Assembly: GCA_035691305.1 (NCBI GenBank)
Contig: DASSJF010000069.1
Location: forward strand, 1 to 64,000
Direction: 5' to 3'
Origin: a bacterium
GTDB taxonomy: Bacteria; Sysuimicrobiota; Sysuimicrobiia; Sysuimicrobiales; Segetimicrobiaceae
Length of the DNA: 64,000 nt
Part shown: one piece after another, positions 26,901 through 33,698 of the stretch
Numbering within the stretch: position 1 is the first letter of the stretch
Layout of the letters: every line of letters starts with the position of its first letter
The notes under the pieces: model-generated
Databases searched by the model: none
Seen by the model: the letters and a program-made list of their open reading frames with translations, nothing else
What the model was told of the DNA's origin: nothing
Made by a program: the position numbers and the translations under genes

Positions 26901-27078
26901 CCATCGTCTCCGGGCTCGCCCCGCTGTACTGGGCGGAGACGGAGATAACGGGAACGGTGATCTTCGGGAACAGGTCGCGCGGGAGGCGCTGCAGGGCGAT
27001 GGTGCTCAGCACCACGACCGCGATGCAGACCATGAAGATCGCGATCGGATTCTTGGTGGCCGCGCGGGTTAGAAACAT
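23911..27078 (-). CDS. RND multidrug efflux transporter (AcrB/SwrC-like, HAE1 type)
   Basis: 1055 residues, full length. N-terminal TM1 with NPIAIFMVCIAVV, two large periplasmic loops, and TM4 GRLVDDAIVVREN with the paired Asp of the proton relay. The TM10 stretch VVSNGILLVDYANK has Ser-Asn where AcrB has Lys-Asn; this resembles the Bacillus SwrC branch rather than AcrB. It exports hydrophobic compounds at the expense of the proton gradient together with the membrane-fusion protein upstream (76-bp gap). A strong SD (GAGGAGAAGGGAG) precedes ATG 27078. No outer-membrane channel gene is nearby. Confidence 0.95.
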   Translation of the reverse strand: MFLTRAATKNPIAIFMVCIAVVVLSTIALQRLPRDLFPKITVPVISVSAQYSGASPETMERTVTYPLEQAMTRVAGVQQMLSTTRTGTTNIQVWFDWGTDLNNAEVEVIQNVQRVMRTLPPGVTQPFVVKFDISNIPVAQVVVGGGGLDARQLYDLGYNTIEPQLERLPGVSQAFVNGGLVRQLNVNVDPTRLVATGMTLQNVITGISKYNALIPSGDLRNNRIDYQLNVPSLVQSVPAIRNVVLATRNGVPIHVGDVAQVQDAAADQAQIVRINGKPGVTMFVLREPDANTIQVVDELRKALPHLSGIPRGVTLQVGFDQSQYIRAAIATLEREALIGAFLTFLVVLVFLRSLWSLVIIGVGIPLSVATALLLLYFTGQGLNIFTLGGLTLAMGRLVDDAIVVRENITRHLSKPGTPVLQAVLTATQEVGLPVLASTATTIAVFFPVVFLSGISQRLFVPMALTIVFALSASYVVSMTMDPILSIRFLRANTAGPQGQGAAARFVRWSEGIMDGLDERYQRALRWTLVHAGPVVAGIALVFLVSLVAARGIGSEFFPDTDESQFSVDAQVPQGTAVQTASNIVEQIADVVRRTVPAKDVLAIYTNTGANPGGFGSNAGPNYGSVEIRLVPPTRRRHSSTEWANAVRAALNGKFPGVLMFLDVGGLEHRIVNVGARAPIDIQLIGYNQQAGAQLAQQVAAMVSGIEGTADVQITPRGQYPNFNVNIDQEKAAQLGLSSADIASAVNTAMAGNVATASQFIDPVTGNEYNIVVRLQDAHRSHPEDLGGVPLNVLADPPAGAPTPAGTTQPMVPILLRDVARITLGSQPLQISRKNEQRVIDVTANVINRPLGAVSQDVIRALDRTSFPEGFTYHMAGQTEQQQGAFSSLGFALLLALMLVYMIMASQFMSLVDPFIIMFAVPLGFIGVIWMLLLTHTTLSIISFMGVITMIGVVVSNGILLVDYANKMQEQGMPAHEAVLQAGRIRLRPILMTAIATILGMIPMATGLGEGSETNMPLARAVIGGLTVSTGLTLLLIPVLYVFFERLLPRRRRTEA

Positions 27079-27154
27079 CGCGCTCCCTTCTCCTCGGCCA
27101 CCGCCGTCGATATCATGGCAGCCGGCGAGGCGGCCGTAAGGCGGTCCGCCGGCA

Positions 27155-28492
27155 TCAGGGCGCCCCCGCGGACGGCGCGGCGGTGCGCACCGGCTGGTTC
27201 TGCCGGACGAGATCGGCGCCGCGGACGATCAGCGTGTCCGTCGTCTCCAAACCGCCGATGATCTCGATGACTTCTCCGGTCGCTTGTCCCACGTTGACGT
27301 ACTGCTGCACGGACTTGCCGCTCTCGACGAGCCAGACCCAGTGCTGGGAACCGGAGGACTGCACCGCCGACAGCGGCACGACGAGTGCCGGCCGCGAGCC
27401 GGCCGACAGCTGCGCCGTCGCGTACATCCCCGGGCGCAGCAGGTGCTGCGGGTTATCGATGTCGACCTCGACCTGCACCGTTCGGGTCACCGGATCGACG
27501 CCGCCGGCGATCCGGCTGATCGCGCCCGGAAAGACCCGGCCCGGATAGGCGTCGATCAGGATGTTCACCGCGTCGCCCTTGCGAATCATCGGAAGGTCCG
27601 GCGATCCGACGTTTACCACGACGTCGAGATGGTCGAGGTCCGCGATGGTGAGAATGGACGTCGACGTGCCGGGGGTCACGTAGGAGCCGGGATCGAGCTG
27701 CCGGCTGACGACCACGCCGGAGAACGGCGCCGTGATCGTGGCGTACTGCAGCTGCACGCGCGCGTTCTCGAGCGCCGCGGCGGCGTTGTTCGCGAGCGCC
27801 TGCTGCGTCTTGACCTGCGACGCCGCGGCGGCCTCTTGCTGGCGCGCCGCGTCGACCTGCGCCCGAGCCTGTCCCACCTGCGCCCGCGAGGCGTCGAGCG
27901 TCGCCTGGGCCGTCACCACCTGCGCCTTGGCGTCGTCGAGGTTCTGCTGGGCGATCGCGCCCTGTTTGGCCAGCGCGTCGGTGCGGTTGTAGGTCGCCTG
28001 CATGTTCGCGAGCGACGCCTCCGCCTTGACCACCGCCGCGTTCGCGCTCGCGACGCCGGCCTCGGCGTTGACCCGCTGCGCCCGCGCCGCCGCCAGCTGC
28101 GCCTGCGACGTCTGTACCGCGGTTTCGGCGGCGGTCAGCGAGGCCTGGGCCTGTGCGACCTGGGCGTCGAGCTGCGCGTGGTCGATCAACGCCAGCACCT
28201 GGCCCTGCCTTACCGGGTCGCCGGGCCGCACCGTCACGGCCAGTAGATACCCGGACGTTTTCGGGAAAATCACCGACTGCGTAAGGGACGTGATGCTCGC
28301 CGTCAGCTGCAGCGTCCGCGCGAGGGACCGGCGCTGTGCGTGACCGGTCACGACGAGCGGCGCCTGCCGCCGGCTTCCGCCGCTCTGTGCGGCCGGGGGG
28401 GTTGGCTTGAGTGTCGCCCCGCGGCTGACCACGAGGCCGGCCGCGAGCACGATCGCCGCGACGACCACCCAGATCCAGACCGTTCGCTTCAC
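27155..28492 (-). CDS. Membrane-fusion protein of RND efflux system (HlyD/AcrA family)
   Basis: 445 residues. An N-terminal membrane anchor (WIWVVVAAIVLAAGLVV), the lipoyl half-motifs (GYLLAVTVRPGDPVRQGQVLALID, and APFSGVVVSRQLDPGSYV) around a long Ala/Gln-rich coiled coil of about 150 residues, then beta-barrel and membrane-proximal domains. It links the inner-membrane pump to the envelope. The GTG start overlaps the merR stop (GTGA). It has no lipobox, so it is anchored by the N-terminal helix. Confidence 0.93.
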   Translation of the reverse strand: MKRTVWIWVVVAAIVLAAGLVVSRGATLKPTPPAAQSGGSRRQAPLVVTGHAQRRSLARTLQLTASITSLTQSVIFPKTSGYLLAVTVRPGDPVRQGQVLALIDHAQLDAQVAQAQASLTAAETAVQTSQAQLAAARAQRVNAEAGVASANAAVVKAEASLANMQATYNRTDALAKQGAIAQQNLDDAKAQVVTAQATLDASRAQVGQARAQVDAARQQEAAAASQVKTQQALANNAAAALENARVQLQYATITAPFSGVVVSRQLDPGSYVTPGTSTSILTIADLDHLDVVVNVGSPDLPMIRKGDAVNILIDAYPGRVFPGAISRIAGGVDPVTRTVQVEVDIDNPQHLLRPGMYATAQLSAGSRPALVVPLSAVQSSGSQHWVWLVESGKSVQQYVNVGQATGEVIEIIGGLETTDTLIVRGADLVRQNQPVRTAAPSAGAP

Positions 28493-29025
28493 CGCTCGCC
28501 TCCCGCCCTGTTCACCGCGGAGCGTCCCCCTTCGGGGACCAGCCCGCGGTATGCGCGGGCGTCGCCGGCCGCGGACGCGGCCTTCAGCCTGACCGCGGTT
28601 CCGCTCCCGTTCTTGAGGAGGCGCCGCAGATCACGCACGTGCCGGCCCAACTTTCGTCCGAACTCGGTCAGCTGGTCGATCTTTTCCTGAACGGAGCAGG
28701 CCTGCGCCTCAGCCACCGAGAGCGCCTGTTCGAGCGCGGCGCGCCGGGCCGGCTCGTCGGGTGCCCGACTCGCCGCGGCGAGGTGACGCTTGCGCGCGTC
28801 ATCGGCGTCCAACAGCCTTTTGATCTCGCTCAGCGAAAGACCGAGCAGCCGCTTGAGTTCTTTGATCTCCTCGATGCGCTCGAGATCGCCCGCGGTGTAT
28901 AGCCGCTGCCCGCCCGCCAGCCGTTCGCTGGGGACGAGCAGGCCGATCTCGTCGTAATAGTGGAGGGTCCGAGGAGTCAAACCGGTGACATGACAGACTT
29001 CCCCGATTTGATAGAAGTTTCCCAT
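28489..29025 (-). CDS. MerR-family transcriptional regulator of the efflux operon
   Basis: 178 residues. The N-terminal winged helix YQIGEVCHVTGLTPRTLHYYDEIGLLVPS is a textbook MerR DNA-binding domain, with the wing GGQRLYTAGDLERI. A long dimerisation coiled coil follows, then a short basic C-terminal tail with no metal-binding cysteine pair. It therefore resembles drug-sensing MerR/TipAL-type regulators rather than metal sensors. First gene of the merR-MFP-RND-ATPase operon and probably autoregulated from the promoter just upstream. Only 8 bases separate the -10 box from ATG, so the mRNA is likely leaderless. Confidence 0.93.
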   Translation of the reverse strand: MGNFYQIGEVCHVTGLTPRTLHYYDEIGLLVPSERLAGGQRLYTAGDLERIEEIKELKRLLGLSLSEIKRLLDADDARKRHLAAASRAPDEPARRAALEQALSVAEAQACSVQEKIDQLTEFGRKLGRHVRDLRRLLKNGSGTAVRLKAASAAGDARAYRGLVPEGGRSAVNRAGGER

Positions 29026-29033
29026 GCTGCGCC

Positions 29034-29063
29034 ATTGTAGGGAGGCCCTGACGTTCGTGTCAA
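29034..29063 (-). promoter_or_regulatory. Promoter of the MerR efflux operon
   Basis: TTGACA (29063-29058), an 18-bp spacer and TACAAT (29039-29034) on the minus strand, the best sigma-70 match in the window. Dyads AGGGCCTCCCT and TGAC-N6-GTCA lie in or across the spacer, where MerR proteins bind. Predicted transcription start is within about 3 bases of the merR ATG. Confidence 0.75.
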
Positions 29064-29276
29064 TACCCTGCCGTGTGCGTTAGGTCGCGGTCAACTTCGG
29101 GCGGCCGCGGGATGAGCGCGGAAGGTGCGACTACGATAAAAACTACACGCCACTCGTCACAAAGTCATGAACTGCGTGGCGCGTTCGGAGCCGAGGGTTC
29201 CGCGGCGCCCGCATTAAAGACACTCGAAGGAACCCCCGCGGGTGACCCGTCTTGACGCGACGAGAGGTGATGTCAG

Positions 29277-29678
29277 GTGGCAGCGCCGATTTCCGAACCC
29301 GTTCGCAAGTTTCTCGAGAAGCCGAACTTCGCCGTGCTCGCCACGCGCGGAATCGGCGACCTCCAGGCCACGCCGATGTGGTTCCTGTACGAAGGCGGAC
29401 AGGTCATCCTCAACTCGTCCCAAGGACGCGTCAAGTTGCGCAACATGCACAAACACCCGGAAGTCGCGCTCGCGATCGTCGACCGGGAAAATCCCTATCA
29501 GTACGTGCAGATCAAGGGCGTGGTCACGGCGTTCGACGAAAAGAGCGGCGCGCGGGACATCGACCGTCTCTCGCAACGCTACGTCGGCAGCCCGTACGCC
29601 TATCCGGACGGTGACGCGCCGGAGAAGCGCGTGACGATCCGGATCACGCCGTCGAAGGTCACGACGATGGGGTTCTAA
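29277..29678 (+). CDS. PPOX-class F420-dependent/FMN-binding split-barrel protein
   Basis: 133 residues, a single split-barrel domain of the pyridoxamine-phosphate-oxidase-like superfamily. Visible: FLEKPNFAVLATRGIGDLQATPMWFLY at the start, then RVKLRNMHKHPEVALAIVD and PYQYVQIKG, as in Rv1155-type F420-dependent enzymes. The cofactor (F420 or FMN) cannot be decided here. The start is GTG 29277, placed by GAGAGGTGAT upstream. It ends one base from the convergent CoA-transferase stop. Confidence 0.85.
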   Translation: MAAPISEPVRKFLEKPNFAVLATRGIGDLQATPMWFLYEGGQVILNSSQGRVKLRNMHKHPEVALAIVDRENPYQYVQIKGVVTAFDEKSGARDIDRLSQRYVGSPYAYPDGDAPEKRVTIRITPSKVTTMGF

Positions 29679-29679
29679 A

Positions 29680-30888
29680 CTAGACCGCGCCCGCGGTACG
29701 AAGCCGCGCGATCTCCTCCGCGCCGTACCCGAGCTCAGCCAGCACTTCGTCCGTGTGCTGGCCGAGCAGCGGCGGCGCAAGGCGCAGCGCCGCCGGCGTC
29801 TCCGAGAACCGGAACGCTGTGCCCACCGTGCGCAGCACCCCGTACGCCGGGTGCTGGAGCGCCGCGTCGAGGTCCAGTGCCTGGACCTGGGGGTCCTCGA
29901 AAACCTCCGCGAGGCCGCGCACCGGACCCGCGGGCACGCCGGCGGGCTCAAGACGCTCGATCCACGACGCCGCCGGCCCCGCCCCAAACCGGCGCGCGAG
30001 ATCCGCGACGAGCTCGCCGCGGTGTTCCACGCGGCCGGCGTTCGTCGCGAGCCGCGCGTCGGCGCCGTGCGGGAGTCCCAGCGCGCGGCAGAATCGCCGC
30101 CACTGCTCGTCCGTTCCGACGGCGACGAGAAACCAGCGTCCGTCGGATCCCCGAAACGCCTGGTACGGCACCAGGTTGGGGTGCCCCGACCCCGACGGCT
30201 GCGGCTGCCGGCCGGTCGCAAAGTAGCTCTGCGCCGCGTACGTCATCCAGGCGACGCCCGTGCCGAGCAGCGAGCAGTCGATCCGCTGCCCCAGCCCCGT
30301 CCGCTCGCGCGCATAGAGGGCCGCGAGAATCGCGCCCAGCGCCGAGGAGCCGGTCGCGAGGTCGATCACCGCGACGCCGACGCGCACCGGGGCGCCTCCG
30401 GCCTCGCCGGTCGTGGACATCAGCCCGGTCGCGCCTTGCATCAGCAGGTCGTAGCCGAGTTTATTCGCGTCCGGCCCGACCGGCCCGAATCCCGAGATCG
30501 AACAGTAGATCAGACGCGGATTGACCCGCGACAGCGTCTCCCAGTCGGCGCCGAGCGCGGCCTGGGTGCCCGGCCGGAAGTTTTCCAAGAAGACATCGGC
30601 GCCGCGCACGAGCCGCTCGAGGACCGCGCGGCCGGCCTCGGCGCTCAGATTCAAGGTCAGGCTGCGCTTGTTGCGGTTGATGGACAGGTAATACGTCGCA
30701 TCGCGGCCCGTGCCGGCGGGCTGTTCGAGGAACGGCGGGCCCCACGCGCGCGTCTCATCGCCGCCGCCGGGGCGCTCCACCTTGACGACATCCGCGCCGA
30801 GGTCCCCGAGCAGCATGCCACAAAATGGTCCGGCAAGGATGCGCGATGCGTCGACGACGCGCAGACCGGTGAGCGGAGCGGCGGTCAT
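29680..30888 (-). CDS. CaiB/BaiF-type CoA transferase (class III)
   Basis: 402 residues. Moves CoA between carboxylic acids (formyl-CoA, crotonobetainyl-CoA, benzylsuccinyl-CoA and similar). Seen: GLRVVDASRILAGPFCGMLLGDLGADVVKVE at the N-terminus, NRNKRSLTLNL, and GYDLLMQ with the catalytic Asp. The C-terminal HP-x-YG block is also present. ATG 30888 follows AAAGGAATCCGT; the open frame further upstream is not protein-like. The substrate cannot be predicted; no other CoA pathway gene adjoins it. Confidence 0.9.
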   Translation of the reverse strand: MTAAPLTGLRVVDASRILAGPFCGMLLGDLGADVVKVERPGGGDETRAWGPPFLEQPAGTGRDATYYLSINRNKRSLTLNLSAEAGRAVLERLVRGADVFLENFRPGTQAALGADWETLSRVNPRLIYCSISGFGPVGPDANKLGYDLLMQGATGLMSTTGEAGGAPVRVGVAVIDLATGSSALGAILAALYARERTGLGQRIDCSLLGTGVAWMTYAAQSYFATGRQPQPSGSGHPNLVPYQAFRGSDGRWFLVAVGTDEQWRRFCRALGLPHGADARLATNAGRVEHRGELVADLARRFGAGPAASWIERLEPAGVPAGPVRGLAEVFEDPQVQALDLDAALQHPAYGVLRTVGTAFRFSETPAALRLAPPLLGQHTDEVLAELGYGAEEIARLRTAGAV

Positions 30889-30969
30889 ACGGATTCCTTT
30901 GGTCCGCGAGACGCCACTCCCTCTGAGAACGCCGCCGGCGGCGGTTGCGTATACACTGGTAAGGCCACC

Positions 30970-31323
30970 ATGAACCGCATCGAGCGTCTCGGGCCTCCCG
31001 TCCGCGCGGCGATGGCAGGTATCATTGCCGTGGCCCTCGTATGCGCGGTGCTCCTGGCCGCGGCGTCCAGCGCGAGAGCCTCCGGCCCGCACGCGCCGTC
31101 GCGCGCGAGGACGTTGGACTGGCTCACGTGGGTACCCGACGATTTCCCCGGCCCCGACTTCCCCGCGGCGGACGCGGCCGCCCTCGCCGCCGAATCGCCG
31201 TCGGGCACACCGCCGTGGCGGCGGCCCCAGGACGGCCCCGCCGGCGCGCCCTGTGAGCGCCCCACTCCGTCTCACATTACGCGGATCTCACTCCCGCCAC
31301 CCGAGGACCCGATCCGGCCCTAA
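30970..31323 (+). CDS. Small exported Pro-rich hypothetical protein
   Basis: 117 residues. A signal peptide or anchor at residues 12-36 (hydrophobic Ala/Val/Leu run ending in SARASG), then an acidic/Pro-rich mature part (WLTWVPDDFPGPDFP) with one Cys and no recognised domain. TAAGG precedes ATG 30970. The third codon positions are strongly GC-biased, as in neighbouring genes, which supports coding. It is divergent from the CoA transferase. Confidence 0.55.
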   Translation: MNRIERLGPPVRAAMAGIIAVALVCAVLLAAASSARASGPHAPSRARTLDWLTWVPDDFPGPDFPAADAAALAAESPSGTPPWRRPQDGPAGAPCERPTPSHITRISLPPPEDPIRP

Positions 31324-31381
31324 CGCTCAACCGCACCGGCTCGACGGGCGAATGAACGCCCGCGGCCTCGGGAGGAACACC

Positions 31382-31717
31382 ATGGGATGGTTTGACAGAC
31401 TGCGCGTAGGCGCGGGCCGCCGGCCCGTGCAGGTCGTCGCGCGCATCGCCGACGACCCGAAGATCACAGCGGAAAACGGCTCGACGTTTATGGTCTTTCA
31501 TCTCGAGGAGGTTCCCGGCAAAGAATTTCGTCTGCGCATGCTCCCCACGACACCCAAGCGGCGTCAAGGCGACCGCGTGGACGTGACGTACACGGAAGTC
31601 GACGCCGGGATTGCGCGCGTCGAAGGGTTGACGGCGGCGCCCGACGCTCAGGCGGTCCGGCGCCGAAACCAAGAATATCTGGCCAGTATCGAAGCGACCC
31701 GAGACGGTCAGAGGTAG
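31382..31717 (+). CDS. Conserved-looking hypothetical protein, small beta-rich
   Basis: 111 residues, no signal peptide or membrane segment. Alternating hydrophobic strands (VQVVARIAD, TFMVFHLEEV, EFRLRMLP, RVDVTYTEV, IARVEGL) suggest a small OB-fold-like barrel followed by a C-terminal charged helix. GGGAGGAACACC precedes ATG 31382, a good SD. A bidirectional terminator follows 13 bp after the stop. Function unknown. Confidence 0.75.
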   Translation: MGWFDRLRVGAGRRPVQVVARIADDPKITAENGSTFMVFHLEEVPGKEFRLRMLPTTPKRRQGDRVDVTYTEVDAGIARVEGLTAAPDAQAVRRRNQEYLASIEATRDGQR

Positions 31718-31730
31718 GCGGTCGCGCCTT

Positions 31731-31759
31731 AGAGGGGTCCGGAGATTTCGGACCCCTCT
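31731..31759. terminator. Bidirectional terminator between a plus-strand gene and selC
   Basis: A perfect 11-bp stem, AGAGGGGTCCG / CGGACCCCTCT, with loop GAGATTT. It lies just past the plus-strand hypothetical gene and, on the minus strand, about 20 bp past the 3' end of tRNA-Sec, so it can serve both. Confidence 0.75.
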
Positions 31760-31779
31760 ATATCACACGCCACGTTACT

Positions 31780-31874
31780 TGGCGGAGGGGTGTGGGAATC
31801 GAACCCACCGCGAACCCGAAGGGCCCGCCGCTGATTTTGAAGACCAGGAGACCCACCAGGATCCATGCCCCTCC
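31780..31874 (-). tRNA. selC: tRNA-Sec (anticodon UCA)
   Basis: A 95-nt tRNA read on the minus strand. The acceptor GGAGGGG pairs with CCCCTCC, followed by discriminator G and encoded CCA. The anticodon arm CTGGT-CTTCAAA-ATCAG carries UCA. It has a long GC-rich variable arm (GGCGGGCCCTTCGGGTT region) and the T arm GTGGG-TTCGATT-CCCAC. UCA anticodon, long extra arm and an extended acceptor/T stack are diagnostic of selenocysteine tRNA. The eighth acceptor pair appears to be a C-A mismatch. selA and selB lie 2-5 kb away on the same strand. Confidence 0.95.
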
Positions 31875-31902
31875 ACGATCGGTAACGCTTCGATCCGGCG
31901 TC

Positions 31903-31931
31903 TTGTACCCCCCTCTCCTCCGTGCTATTCT
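31903..31931 (+). promoter_or_regulatory. Sigma-70-like promoter upstream of the DUF3048 gene
   Basis: TTGTAC (31903-31908), a 17-bp spacer, and TATTCT (31926-31931). The start would be near 31938, about 65 nt before the chosen GTG of the lipoprotein gene. Confidence 0.55.
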
Positions 31932-32003
31932 CGGGCGGCGGCTATGGCGGCGCAGGCCCCGTACGGGCAAGAAACCGGCCGCGCATTCGGGAAACAACGA
32001 AGT

Positions 32004-33065
32004 GTGAGTCATCACGTGACCCCCCCCTCGGCGAAAGCGCGTCCGCGATTCACGTCGATTCTCGCAGCGCTGACACTCGCGGCCGTCCTCGGCCTCAGCG
32101 CCTGCGCGGTGCGCCCAACGTCCCGAGCGCCTCACCCGTACCCCACCGTGATCCCCACAGTTGTCGACAGCCCGCTCGACGGACGGCCCGTGCCGCGGGG
32201 GGCGGCGCCGCAACGGCCTCTCGCGATCATCGTCGAGAACCATCCGGAGGCCCGGCCGCAGTGGGGCCTGTCGCGCGCGGCGCGCGTCTACGAATCCCTG
32301 ACGGAAGGCCCCATCACCCGGTACCTCGCGCTGTTCGGCCCGCAGGACGTCGACCGAGTGGGTCCGGTCCGGTCGATCCGCACGCAGTTTCTCAACTATG
32401 TCATGGAGACCGGCGCGGCGCTCGCGCACGTCGGCGGGAACGAGGACGCCCTCGATCTGATCCCGGAACTGCACGTGACCAACCTCGACGAGTTCCGCTT
32501 CCCGGGGGCGTACCGGCGCATTCCGCGCCCCGGCATCGCGTACGAGCACACGATGTTCACCTCGACCGCGGCGCTTCGCGACGTGGCGGACGAGCACGGC
32601 TGGGGCGAATGGGCCGCGGTTGCACATCCGGCCTGGAAGGACGACGCGCCCCTGTCTCAGCGCCCGGCCGCGCAGGCCGTCACGATCAACTTCTCGGATC
32701 CGCTCTACCGCGTGCGCTGGCTCTACCGCCGGGACACCAACGACTACGTGCGCGAGCTGGCGGGCAGGCCCGACGTCGACGCCGGCACCGGCACGGTGCT
32801 GCGCGCCGCCACGGTCTCGATCATGGTCGTCCCGCGCGTCGAGGGACGGACGCATATCCACGAAGACACGTGGACCTACGACGACGTCGGCTCCGGCCCG
32901 GCCTGGGTGGTCGAAGACGGCGTGGTCACGCCCGCGACCTGGCACAAGCCCTCCCGCGGCGCGCGGCTCTTCTTCACCGACCGCGGCGGCGCGGAGATCG
33001 CGATGGACCGCGGCCCGCAGTGGATCGAGATCGTTCCGCCTACGGTGACGCCGGTTTTCGAGTAG
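32004..33065 (+). CDS. DUF3048 (YerB-like) lipoprotein
   Basis: 353 residues. A basic n-region, hydrophobic core and the lipobox LSAC mark a lipoprotein signal. The rest matches the two-part DUF3048 architecture: an N-terminal part with PLAIIVENHPEARPQWGLSR and the stretch from ESLTEGPITRYLALF to DRVGPVRSIRT, and a C-terminal part with TWHKPSRGARLFF. The role of DUF3048 proteins is unknown; YerB is their Bacillus member. GTG 32004 was chosen for a normal signal length; GTG 32016 is possible and ATG 31944 would add 20 residues before the basic region. Confidence 0.85.
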   Translation: MSHHVTPPSAKARPRFTSILAALTLAAVLGLSACAVRPTSRAPHPYPTVIPTVVDSPLDGRPVPRGAAPQRPLAIIVENHPEARPQWGLSRAARVYESLTEGPITRYLALFGPQDVDRVGPVRSIRTQFLNYVMETGAALAHVGGNEDALDLIPELHVTNLDEFRFPGAYRRIPRPGIAYEHTMFTSTAALRDVADEHGWGEWAAVAHPAWKDDAPLSQRPAAQAVTINFSDPLYRVRWLYRRDTNDYVRELAGRPDVDAGTGTVLRAATVSIMVVPRVEGRTHIHEDTWTYDDVGSGPAWVVEDGVVTPATWHKPSRGARLFFTDRGGAEIAMDRGPQWIEIVPPTVTPVFE

Positions 33066-33091
33066 CCCCGCCGCCGGAGCGCCCGTTCGGA

Positions 33092-33119
33092 GAGCGGCGC
33101 CGTGGTTACGGCGCCGCTC
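33092..33119 (+). terminator. Hairpin after the DUF3048 gene
   Basis: A perfect 12-bp stem GAGCGGCGCCGT / ACGGCGCCGCTC with a GGTT loop, 26 bp past the stop. It is followed by CCCTTGA, with no real U-run. Confidence 0.6.
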
Positions 33120-33185
33120 CCTTGAGGAACAATTTACTGACCGGTCTCCGGGCGGAGCAGGTTTCCAAAGGAGGCTATCCTCACT

Positions 33186-33602
33186 ATGGCTCACGGGATT
33201 TTCGCGTCCCCACGCACCGCCGGCAGGATTCTGCTGACGGCAATCGTTCTGTTGACCTTCGCGAGCACGGCGGCGATGGCACAGACCGCGCCGCCGCCCG
33301 CCCCGCCGTCTTATCCGTCGCAACCGGCACAGCCCGCGCAACCGTCTTATCCGTCGCAACCGGCGCAGCCCGCGCAACCGTCCTATCCGTCGCAACCGGC
33401 GCAGCCCGCGCCGCCGTCACAGCCCGCCCAACCGGCGCAGCCGTCGCAACCGCCGGCCCCGAGCGGATCCGTCCTCGGCATGAGCACGACGGCGGCGGTG
33501 ATCGTGGGACTGATCATCGTGCTGATCATCATCGTGGCGATCGTCGCGATTTCCCGCAGCAGTGCCGGCAGCAGCACGACGGTCACTCGGGACCGTCTGT
33601 AG
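33186..33602 (+). CDS. Exported Pro/Gln repeat protein with C-terminal membrane anchor
   Basis: 138 residues in three parts. A signal peptide (residues 1-32, ending AAMAQ) is followed by a Pro-rich stalk with three copies of the 12-residue unit SYPSQPAQPAQP. A strongly hydrophobic helix (AAVIVGLIIVLIIIVAIVAI) then precedes a short Ser/Thr/Arg tail. The layout suggests an envelope-spanning or surface stalk protein. AAAGGAGG lies 12 bases before ATG 33186. No family is recognised. Confidence 0.75.
   Translation: MAHGIFASPRTAGRILLTAIVLLTFASTAAMAQTAPPPAPPSYPSQPAQPAQPSYPSQPAQPAQPSYPSQPAQPAPPSQPAQPAQPSQPPAPSGSVLGMSTTAAVIVGLIIVLIIIVAIVAISRSSAGSSTTVTRDRL
33306..33413 (+). repeat. Three 36-bp in-frame tandem repeats
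   Basis: Units starting at 33306, 33342 and 33378 are nearly identical and each encodes 12 residues of the Pro-rich stalk. This is an in-frame minisatellite, not a CRISPR: there are no spacers. Copy number may vary between strains. Confidence 0.9.
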
Positions 33603-33628
33603 GCGAGAGAAGACAGGCTGGCGAAAAG

Positions 33629-33663
33629 CGCGCCGCGCGGCCGCACCCCGGCCGCGCGGCGCG
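33629..33663 (-). terminator. Strong terminator at the end of the selAB operon
   Basis: A perfect 15-bp stem (CGCGCCGCGCGGCCG and complement) with a 5-base loop. On the minus strand it is followed by CTTTTCGCC and lies about 36 bp after the selB stop. It could also end the plus-strand Pro-rich gene. Confidence 0.75.
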
Positions 33664-33698
33664 TATCGGGTAGAGAGCCCTCGCTCCCTACCCTCTCT

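Noticed and set aside
29680-31717. Possible selenoprotein gene near selC
   Set aside because: I checked the neighbouring genes for in-frame TGA followed by continued homology and saw none; all end where their families end or have no recognisable continuation.
31780-31874. tRNA-like sequence read as a suppressor or tRNA-Ser
   Set aside because: The UCA anticodon, long variable arm and extended acceptor, together with nearby selA and selB, fit tRNA-Sec.
33306-33413. Tandem 36-bp repeats as a possible CRISPR array
   Set aside because: The repeats are contiguous without spacers and lie in frame within a Pro-rich protein.
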